Source of the DNA: SLST01 sp046538735
GTDB taxonomy: Bacteria > Spirochaetota > Spirochaetia > DSM-27196 > SLST01
NCBI GenBank assembly: GCA_046538735.1
Contig: JBKHII010000097.1
Span: 1-6,441 of the forward strand
DNA: 6,441 nucleotides
Direction of reading: 5' to 3'
The notes below the pieces were generated by a model, which was not told where the DNA came from, ran no database searches, and saw nothing but the letters and a program-made list of their open reading frames with translations. A program made the position numbers and the translations under genes. This document shows positions 1 through 5,890 of this stretch, piece after piece (position 1 is the first letter of the stretch; every line of letters starts with the position of its first letter).

Positions 1-176
1 TAACTCTATACGGGAGAAAACCGCGTGGTGCTTCACTTCAGCAAGGTCGGTGACAGTTCAGGAGAGGCAACCGACCGCTTCCCGGCTGATGAGAAATCGT
101 AATCATGCTACACTCTGCCGACAGCCCGAATCCATGCGCTCGGTTCGGGCACGACTATCGTAGTGAGGACCCGCAG
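1..176. other. Leading region without a convincing gene
   Basis: No convincing gene is seen here. In the first plus frame, a TAA at 1-3 is followed by an open stretch ending in TAA at 100-102. Within it, GTG at 25 follows a GGGAG (12-16) by 8 bases and would give only 25 residues beginning VVLHFSKVGD. This could be a tiny gene, the decayed tail of an upstream gene, or chance. A 7-bp inverted repeat (GGTCGGT at 45-51, ACCGACC at 70-76, 18-base loop) has no T-run after it and so is not a standard terminator. A weak promoter-like pair (CTGATG at 86-91, TACACT at 109-114, 17-base spacer) could serve the sensor gene, but each box matches consensus poorly. Confidence 0.4.
163..169 (+). promoter_or_regulatory. 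Ribosome binding site deciding the start of the 7TM-PAS gene
   Basis: GTGAGGA lies 7 bases before ATG 177 and contains GAGG. The in-frame ATG at 105 has no comparable signal, and starting there would add 24 mostly polar residues ahead of the first membrane helix. The 177 start is therefore preferred. Confidence 0.6.
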
Positions 177-1208
177 ATGACGTACCCGCCCGCATTCTGG
201 ATTCTGATGACGACCGGCGCCCTTGGTATTGCGCTTCTGGTCTACGAACGAAGAACGCGCCGCGTGGACAGACACTTCACCTGCTTCGCCTATACCGGGA
301 TTGCGCTCATCGTCTGGATGGTGCTCTACGCGTTCGAGCTCGGCATCACCGATCCGGACGTGATGCTGCCGCTCGCGAACGCGCAGTTCGTCCCAATCGC
401 GGCGATCCCCCTCCTGCTCCACCAGACGGTCCGGCAGTTCCTGGGTCGAAGGCTGCTCCGGGCGCGATTCGTGATTCCGGTCGCCGTCATCCCCGCGATC
501 GGTGTGGTGCTCGCGCTTCTCGCTCCCGAGCATCCCGCGTTTCGGGAAACGATCGATGTCGTGACGCAGTACGGAATGGTGCAGTTCGACGTTTCATACG
601 GTTGGTTTCACAACGCATTCTTCGTTCCGTACCAGTACGCGTTCTACATCGCATCGCTCTACCTGCTGCTCCGCGCCGCCGTCACGTCGCCGCCGGTCTT
701 TCGCGGCAGGCTCGCTGCGTTCGCGGTCGAGATCATCATTCCCATTACCGGCGCGGCGCTCTACATCCTGAACGTGCCGCCGCTGCACGTGTTCAACCCG
801 TCGCCCATCCTTCTCATGGTCAGCTTCCTCCTCTTCGGCGCCACGATGCTTCGCCACCACCGCCTTGACGTGGTCCCGGTGGCGCGCCACCTCGTGCTCG
901 ACACGCTCGAGGAAGGAATCATCGTGCTCGACCTCGAAGACCGCATCGTAGACTTCAACCGGGCGGCGGCAGAGATGTTCGACTCGCTGAACGAGACCGC
1001 GATCGGAAGCTCGTTCCTCGACTCGCTCGGCAAGCACGATGCGATCCTCGCGCTCGCCCGGGGCGTGGAGAGCTCGAACGCCGGGTTCGTCCTCGAGACG
1101 AGCGAAGGCACGCGTCAGTGCATCGGCCGCGCCGCATCCGTGATCGGCATGGACGGAACACGGATTGGGCGTGTGATAACGGCGATCGACATCACGGAAC
1201 GGAGCTGA
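177..1208 (+). CDS. 7TM membrane sensor with C-terminal PAS domain and no kinase domain
   Basis: Probable membrane-bound sensor of 343 residues. Seen in the sequence: about seven hydrophobic segments, roughly at residues 6-23, 37-53, 66-81, 98-116, 148-166, 179-200 and 211-226. A PAS domain follows at about 240-342, with LDTLEEGIIVLDLEDRIVDFN as a typical PAS opening and AIDITERS as a typical PAS ending. The front half matches the plan of the '7TM histidine kinase N-terminal' module, which normally precedes PAS and histidine-kinase domains. Here the protein stops exactly where the PAS ends: no H-box, ATPase, GGDEF or other output domain follows, and only 43 bases separate it from the next gene. 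It must signal through a partner, or it is the surviving front part of a kinase. The ligand is unknown. ATG 177 is chosen for its ribosome binding site; ATG 105, two bases after a stop in another frame, is the alternative. Confidence 0.82.
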   Translation: MTYPPAFWILMTTGALGIALLVYERRTRRVDRHFTCFAYTGIALIVWMVLYAFELGITDPDVMLPLANAQFVPIAAIPLLLHQTVRQFLGRRLLRARFVIPVAVIPAIGVVLALLAPEHPAFRETIDVVTQYGMVQFDVSYGWFHNAFFVPYQYAFYIASLYLLLRAAVTSPPVFRGRLAAFAVEIIIPITGAALYILNVPPLHVFNPSPILLMVSFLLFGATMLRHHRLDVVPVARHLVLDTLEEGIIVLDLEDRIVDFNRAAAEMFDSLNETAIGSSFLDSLGKHDAILALARGVESSNAGFVLETSEGTRQCIGRAASVIGMDGTRIGRVITAIDITERS

Positions 1209-1217
1209 CGCACGGGT

Positions 1218-1246
1218 TTGACCGTGGTTGTCGCTCGACCTATAGT
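1218..1246 (+). promoter_or_regulatory. Sigma-70-type promoter for the PPDK_N gene, likely leaderless
   Basis: TTGACC (1218-1223) and TATAGT (1241-1246) are separated by exactly 17 bases, each one mismatch from the TTGACA/TATAAT consensus. By usual spacing, transcription would start at about 1252-1253, on the A or T of ATG 1252. No Shine-Dalgarno sequence lies before that ATG, which agrees with a leaderless mRNA. The promoter would let the downstream gene be expressed separately from the sensor. No transcript data support this; it is read from sequence only. Confidence 0.55.
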
Positions 1247-1251
1247 TGGGC

Positions 1252-3873
1252 ATGGACAACGCGTACTCGAGTAGACCGCGCGAGAGCACAGGTCTCGCAT
1301 CGCTGGACAACGTGCTCGACGGCCTTCGCGCCGGCGACAACGTCGTCTGGCGACTCGACAGCATCGACTACTACAGACCGTTCACTCACGCGTTCCTGGA
1401 GCACGCACGTGCCCGTTCCCGGAAGATCGTCTACTTCCGATTCGGCGGTCACGAGCCGGTCCTCCCGGAGGACGACGAGAACGTCCTCGTTCAACACGAC
1501 GATCCCGAGCTCGGCTTCGAGAACTTCATCACGCGGATTCACTCGAGAATCCGTGACGTAGGCGTGGGCGGCTACTTCGTCTTCGACGCGCTCTCCGACC
1601 TCGCGGACACGTGCTACAGCGACCGGATGATCGGGAACTTCTTCCAGCTGACGTGTCCCTACCTGCTCGATCTCGACACGATCGCCTACTTCTCACTCTA
1701 CCGACACAGGCACTCGTATCACGCGGCGGTTCCGATCTACGACACCACGCAGGTACTGATCGACGTCTACCGCTATCGGGAGCACACGTACGTGCAGCCG
1801 GCGAAGGTGTACGGACGGGAGAAGGCTGCTCCCTTCTCGATGTTCGTCTGGGACGACGATACGTTTCTGCGCCTGGACGAGAGCCCCGAGATCGCCGCGG
1901 TCATGGAGTCCTCGCCGTGGGCAGGGCTGCGGTCGGCCAGCTACCGTATGGTGGGTCTCTGGGACAAGACGTTCATGCGAGCCGAGACCGTCCTGGATGC
2001 GGTCGAGTCAGGCGAGATGTCGCCGGCTCGCGCGGACGCCTCGTTTCGCGAGCTCGTCCGCCTGATCATTCCACGCGAAGAGCGGATGCTCGATCTCGCA
2101 ACGAAGTACCTGACGCTTCGCGACCTCATCAGCCTGTGGAAACGCATGATCGGAACCGGAATGGTGGGCGGCAAGTCCATGGGAATGCTGCTCGCCCGCG
2201 CGGTCATCAGGCGGAATCGCCCCGATCTCCTGTCACGGATGGAGAACCACGACTCGTTTTTCATCGGCTCGGACGTCTTCTACACCTTTCTCGTGAACAA
2301 CCGTTGTTGGTGGGACCGCCAGCGCCAGAAGGATCCGGACGCCTTTCTGACCGGGCTCGAGGATGTGCGCGACAGAATCCTCGAGGGGACGTTCCCGGAC
2401 TACATCGTGCGCAGGTTCGAGGACATGCTCGAGTACTTCGGTAGAGCGCCGATCATCGTTCGCTCGAGCAGTCTCCTGGAGGACAACTTCGGCAACGCGT
2501 TCTCCGGGAAATACGAGTCGGTCTTCTGCGCGAACCAGGGATCGCCCCAGGAGCGGCTTGCCGCGCTGCAGGACGCGATTCGCACGGTATACGCGAGTAC
2601 GATGAGCAGGGAGGCACTCACGTACCGGAAGCGGCGGGGCGTTCTCGAGCGTGACGAGCAGATGGCACTGCTCGTACAGCGGGTCTCGGGCCGAGCGTAC
2701 GGCAACTACTTCTTTCCACAGCTCGCCGGCGTTCTCTACTCGTTCAACCCTTACGTCTGGAGTCGCGAGATCGATCCGAAGGCCGGCGTCATGCGCCTCG
2801 TCTTCGGGCTCGGTACGCGAGCGGTGGATCGCTGGGACGACGACTACACGCGGGTCGTCGCGCTCAACGCTCCCGAACGACGACCGGAGTCGAGCTTCGA
2901 TGCCGCCAAGCGCTACTCGCAACGTCGCGTTGACGTGATCGACCTCGCGAGGAACGAGGCACGGAGCATTCACTTTCAGGACCTCGCTCGGGAGTGCCGA
3001 ATGCTCCCGCTCGGGCGTGTGGCGACGCGCGACCGCGAGGCAGAGCGAGACGCGGCGGCGCGGGGTCTCCCGAAGGAGGCGCGGTGGATTCTCACCTTCG
3101 ATCCGCTGCTTCAGGACGGCAGCATCGTGGAGACCCTCCGTGAGGTCGTGGACACGGTTCGAGAAGGATACGGAACCGAGGTGGACATCGAGTTCACGGC
3201 CAACGTGACGCGGCACGGAACGTACGCGGTGGACATCGTGCAGTGCAGGCCGTTCCTCGCGAGCACCGCGGAGAACGAACGACCGGTGGGCATCCCTGAG
3301 GTCTCAGAGGACCACGTTATTCTCCGCTCCAAGGGCGGTGTCATCGGTCGCGGACGGCGAATCGGCATTGATCGCATCATCTACGTCTCGCCCCAGGGCT
3401 ACACGAGCCTCTCGGAGGAGCGCCGCTACGCCCTCGCGCGACTCATCGGAAGAATCGCCCGCGATTCGGAGACGAACGGGGCTACGCTCATGCTCATCGG
3501 GCCCGGTCGATGGGGAACGAGCACACCGGCCCTGGGCATTCCGGTCTCGTTCAGCGAGATCAACAACGCGTCGGTTGTCGTGGAGGTGGATGCGCTTCAC
3601 GAGGGACTCGTACCCGATCTCTCGCTCGGCACGCACTTCTTCAACGACATGGTTGAGATGGACATCCTCAACGTTGCGCACTTCCTGGCGCATCGTGAGA
3701 ACCGGCTGAATTGGGACTTCCTCGCGGATCAACCGTCGGTGTTGGGCAAGATCGAACCGGAGAGCGAACAGTGGAACGAGGTTGTCCGCGTCATCGACGC
3801 GGACTCGCAGCGAAAGCTGACGGTCCACGCCGACGCGCTGGAACAGACCTGCATTCTCTACACGAGCCCGTGA
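1252..3873 (+). CDS. PEP/pyruvate-binding (PPDK_N) domain protein with degenerate KaiC-like N-terminus
   Basis: A cytoplasmic protein of 873 residues; its substrate is unknown. Residues 14-190 resemble a KaiC/RecA-type ATPase fold (GLASLDNVLDGLRAGDNVVW, then VFDALSDL in the Walker B position), but the Walker A GKT is absent, so this part probably does not hydrolyse ATP. Residues 300-670 are the ATP-grasp-like domain of PEP synthase and pyruvate phosphate dikinase: GGK (306-308), VRSSSLLED (403-411), LVQRV (474-478), AGVLYSFNP (492-500), GLG (519-521), VDIEF (644-648) and QCRPF (664-668). The C-terminal region carries GPGRWG (750-755) and LGTHFFND (792-799), recalled from similar PPDK_N proteins. 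The mobile phosphohistidine domain and PEP-binding barrel are missing, so it cannot carry out the full PEP synthase reaction; phosphoryl transfer from ATP to an unknown acceptor is an inference. ATG 1252 is preferred to TTG 1246, which sits in the -10 box. Its end overlaps gdhA by 16 bases. Confidence 0.85.
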   Translation: MDNAYSSRPRESTGLASLDNVLDGLRAGDNVVWRLDSIDYYRPFTHAFLEHARARSRKIVYFRFGGHEPVLPEDDENVLVQHDDPELGFENFITRIHSRIRDVGVGGYFVFDALSDLADTCYSDRMIGNFFQLTCPYLLDLDTIAYFSLYRHRHSYHAAVPIYDTTQVLIDVYRYREHTYVQPAKVYGREKAAPFSMFVWDDDTFLRLDESPEIAAVMESSPWAGLRSASYRMVGLWDKTFMRAETVLDAVESGEMSPARADASFRELVRLIIPREERMLDLATKYLTLRDLISLWKRMIGTGMVGGKSMGMLLARAVIRRNRPDLLSRMENHDSFFIGSDVFYTFLVNNRCWWDRQRQKDPDAFLTGLEDVRDRILEGTFPDYIVRRFEDMLEYFGRAPIIVRSSSLLEDNFGNAFSGKYESVFCANQGSPQERLAALQDAIRTVYASTMSREALTYRKRRGVLERDEQMALLVQRVSGRAYGNYFFPQLAGVLYSFNPYVWSREIDPKAGVMRLVFGLGTRAVDRWDDDYTRVVALNAPERRPESSFDAAKRYSQRRVDVIDLARNEARSIHFQDLARECRMLPLGRVATRDREAERDAAARGLPKEARWILTFDPLLQDGSIVETLREVVDTVREGYGTEVDIEFTANVTRHGTYAVDIVQCRPFLASTAENERPVGIPEVSEDHVILRSKGGVIGRGRRIGIDRIIYVSPQGYTSLSEERRYALARLIGRIARDSETNGATLMLIGPGRWGTSTPALGIPVSFSEINNASVVVEVDALHEGLVPDLSLGTHFFNDMVEMDILNVAHFLAHRENRLNWDFLADQPSVLGKIEPESEQWNEVVRVIDADSQRKLTVHADALEQTCILYTSP

Positions 3874-5195
3874 TCGAGCATCGCGTCGGCAACCTTCACG
3901 AATCCGGCGATGTTGGCGCCGGCGACGTAATCGCCCTTCGTGGCGTACTCCTCGGCGGCAGCAGCCGTCGCAACGAAGATGCGGTGCATGATCTGACGGA
4001 GCCTGTTGTCGACTTCCTCCGACGTCCAGGCGAGCCGCATCGCATTCTGACTCATCTCGAGACCGGAGGTGGCGACGCCGCCGGCGTTTGCGGCCTTGCC
4101 GGGACCGAAGAGCACCTTCGCCGACTGGAAGACTTCTACGGCTTCGGGTGTTGAGGGCATGTTCGCGCCCTCGGCGACGACTTTGCATCCGTTCGCGACG
4201 AGCGTCTTCGCGTCCGCCTGATCAAGCTCGTTCTGGGTTGCACTCGGGAAGGCCGCGTCGCACGGGACGGCCCACGGTCGTTTTCCGTCGTGATACTCGC
4301 AGGAGAAACGCTCGGCGTACTCCTTGATCCGGCCGCGCCGGACGTTCTTCAGCTCCATGACGTAGTTGAGCTTCACTTCATTGATCCCATCCGGATCGTA
4401 GATGAAGCCGCTCGAGTCCGAGAACGTGAGCGGGATTGCGCCGAGCTCGATCAGCTTCTGCGCGGTGAACTGGGCCACATTGCCCGAGCCGGAGACCACG
4501 CAGCGCTTCCCGCGAAGCTCATCGCCTGCTGCGCTCAGCATCTCCTGCGCGAAGTAGACAGCCCCGTAGCCGGTCGCCTCGGGACGAATCAACGAGCCTC
4601 CCCAGCCGAGCGCCTTGCCGGTCAGAATGCCCGCGAACTCGTTCGCGAGCCGCTTGTACTGGCCGAAGAGAAACCCGATTTCGCGACCGCCCACGCCGAT
4701 GTCCCCGGCCGGTACGTCCGTATCCTTGCCGATGTGCTTGGAGAGCTCGGTCATGAACGACTGGCAGAATCGCATGACCTCCGCGTCGGATTTGCCCTTC
4801 GGGTCGAAGTCCGATCCACCCTTGCCGCCGCCCATGGGAAGCGTCGTGAGCGAGTTTTTGAAGATCTGCTCGAAGCCGAGAAACTTCAGAATGCTCAAAT
4901 TGACGGTGGGATGAAACCGCAAGCCGCCCTTGTACGGACCGAGCGCGCTGTTGAACTGCACACGGAATCCGCGGTTGACCTGAACGTCACCCTTGTCGTC
5001 CATCCACGGTACGCGGAACATGATGACCCGTTCGGGCTCCACGATCCGCTCCAGAATGCTCGCGCGCTGGTACTCCGGATGTGCCTCCAGGACGGGCGTG
5101 AGCGACTCCAGAACCTCACGCGCCGCCTGGAGGAACTCCTTCTCTCCCGGGTTTCGGCGCTCCGTTGTCTCGATGACTGATTCTACGTACTTCAT
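3858..5195 (-). CDS. gdhA: NADP-type glutamate dehydrogenase
   Basis: Cytoplasmic enzyme that interconverts 2-oxoglutarate plus ammonium and glutamate, mainly for ammonium assimilation (EC 1.4.1.4 expected). At 445 residues it matches the usual length of the hexameric small-subunit family. Visible landmarks: PYKGGLRFHP (87-96), IFKNSL (111-116), and GGGKGGSDFDPKGKSD (122-137) with the expected catalytic Lys125. Also present are PAGDIGVGGREIG (162-174) with Asp165, the dinucleotide-binding GSGNVA (236-241), AEGANMPSTPEA (341-352) and ANAGGVATSGLEMSQN (369-384). NADP preference is inferred from overall resemblance to the E. coli GdhA group. The start at 5195 follows a strong ribosome binding site; an in-frame ATG at 5225 lies upstream of the predicted transcription start and lacks a well-placed site. 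The gene converges with the PPDK_N gene and has its own upstream control region. No damage is seen. Confidence 0.97.
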   Translation of the reverse strand: MKYVESVIETTERRNPGEKEFLQAAREVLESLTPVLEAHPEYQRASILERIVEPERVIMFRVPWMDDKGDVQVNRGFRVQFNSALGPYKGGLRFHPTVNLSILKFLGFEQIFKNSLTTLPMGGGKGGSDFDPKGKSDAEVMRFCQSFMTELSKHIGKDTDVPAGDIGVGGREIGFLFGQYKRLANEFAGILTGKALGWGGSLIRPEATGYGAVYFAQEMLSAAGDELRGKRCVVSGSGNVAQFTAQKLIELGAIPLTFSDSSGFIYDPDGINEVKLNYVMELKNVRRGRIKEYAERFSCEYHDGKRPWAVPCDAAFPSATQNELDQADAKTLVANGCKVVAEGANMPSTPEAVEVFQSAKVLFGPGKAANAGGVATSGLEMSQNAMRLAWTSEEVDNRLRQIMHRIFVATAAAAEEYATKGDYVAGANIAGFVKVADAMLDHGLV

Positions 5196-5200
5196 GTATA

Positions 5201-5208
5201 TTCCTCTC
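5201..5208 (-). promoter_or_regulatory. Ribosome binding site of gdhA
   Basis: On the minus strand GAGAGGAA contains AGGA six bases before ATG 5195. It decides the start against the in-frame ATG at 5225. The octamer CGAGAGGA occurs again at 5246-5253, on the same strand, upstream of the T-run. Confidence 0.75.
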
Positions 5209-5216
5209 GTCGCCGT

Positions 5217-5222
5217 AGTATA
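5217..5222 (-). promoter_or_regulatory. Probable -10 box of the gdhA promoter
   Basis: Minus-strand TATACT differs from TATAAT at one base. Transcription would begin near 5210-5211, leaving a leader of about 15 bases that just contains the ribosome binding site. No good -35 box is found at 16-18 bases (GTAGCT at 17). A weak -35 is what an activator-dependent promoter would show, and a run of nine T residues (5232-5240) and a CRP-type site lie just upstream. Confidence 0.5.
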
Positions 5223-5249
5223 CATATGCAGAAAAAAAAAGCTACTCCT

Positions 5250-5285
5250 CTCGGGCTAATGTGAGACGAATCACAACTGCCCGAG
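5250..5285. promoter_or_regulatory. 36-bp dyad containing a perfect CRP-type operator
   Basis: The core at 5260-5275 reads TGTGAGACGAATCACA, an exact TGTGA-N6-TCACA, the established recognition pattern of CRP-family regulators. The symmetry extends outward: CTCGGGC (5250-5256) and GCCCGAG (5279-5285) lie at equal distance from the same centre (5267.5), so 14 of 18 base pairs in the arms are complementary. The centre lies about 57 bases upstream of the predicted gdhA transcription start, near the usual class I activator position, although the start is uncertain by a few bases. A terminator is less likely, since on the minus strand the T-run begins nine bases after the stem and on the plus strand there is none. 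Confidence 0.6.
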
Positions 5286-5289
5286 CCGG

Positions 5290-5877
5290 CCGGTACCGGC
5301 GGCGCTCATTACGATCCCCGGGCACATCTACACCGCATTCGACCTCGGGATGGCCGAGGAGGAGGCGACGTTAACCTTCAACAGAGTTCAGGATCTGATC
5401 GTCCGCGACGGACGCGGTTGGTTGCCCGTGGAGACGACGCTGCTTCAGGAAAGATTCCTGCGCGCCTGGCCCGTGGCGGCGAGCCAACGGCGCGAAGCAA
5501 GCGAACGCGGCGTCGCAAAGCTCATCGAGGTAGAGGAGGCCCAACAGGTCTACGCCGCCACCTGGTTTGACTCGGGTAATGTGGCAATCGACCTCCCGGA
5601 CGCCCAGGTCGTCGCAGCGCGATACGCAGAGGGCGTCCAGACCTTCGTGCGGCGAGAGGTGGACGCGCTCAGCCCGGACGCCCCGGACGTATTGATCGGC
5701 CTCGCGAGAACCCAATTCGAGCTCGAACGGTACGAAGAGGCTCGCGAGTCCTTCGAGCTCGCCTCGGTCATCGCTCCGGTCCGAACCGAGCCGTTCAACT
5801 ACATCGTGGGCGGCGGGACCGACACGGCTCGCGCCTCGAACGCACAGCGCCGAACTATCATGAATTGGTCGGAATAG
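5290..5877 (+). pseudogene. 5'-truncated transglutaminase-like/TPR protein remnant
   Basis: A gene-finder would call ATG 5350 to 5877 (175 residues), but that ATG has no ribosome binding site. The same frame is open upstream, and conserved-looking coding sequence starts at about 5290 (PVPAALITIPGHIYTAFDLG) with no ATG, GTG or TTG between the TAA at 5257 and ATG 5350. The pattern of hydrophobic strand, PGHIY and AFDLG, then GRGWLPVETTLL, is recalled from exported transglutaminase-like proteins with TPRs. His (codon 5323) and Glu (codon 5431) could be the last two members of a Cys-His-acid triad; the Cys-containing half is absent. A TPR-like segment (DVLIGLARTQFELERYEEAR) lies at residues 113-132 of the short form. 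The ending (RASNAQRRTIMNWSE) looks like a natural C-terminus, and some TPRs may be missing before it. It is most likely a non-functional remnant; a short expressed protein from 5350 is the alternative. Confidence 0.6.
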
Positions 5878-5890
5878 ACGGGAGAGAGAG

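Noticed and set aside
45..76. Inverted repeat GGTCGGT/ACCGACC as a terminator
   Set aside because: The stem is only 7 bp with an 18-base loop, and no T-run follows on either strand.
2233..3216. Long minus-strand open frame (327 codons) inside the PPDK_N gene
   Set aside because: It is antisense to a gene with clear family motifs, its translation is rich in Arg, Glu and Val without domain pattern, and GC-rich genes often leave such open antisense frames.
1252..3873. Calling the 873-residue protein PEP synthase (ppsA) or PPDK
   Set aside because: The phosphohistidine domain and the PEP-binding barrel are missing, and the N-terminus is KaiC-like, so the full reaction is not supported.
3304..4188. 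Minus-strand open frame spanning the PPDK_N/gdhA junction
   Set aside because: It overlaps two well-supported genes, is dominated by Arg-rich composition and has no motif.
4290..5180. Long plus-strand open frame (296 codons) opposite gdhA
   Set aside because: gdhA on the other strand has all family landmarks along its full length. The opposite frame shows no recognisable domain and is a codon-bias shadow.
5232..5285. Dyad plus T-run as an intrinsic terminator on the minus strand
   Set aside because: The T-run begins nine bases after the stem rather than directly after it, and the core matches a CRP-type site exactly, so an operator is the better reading.
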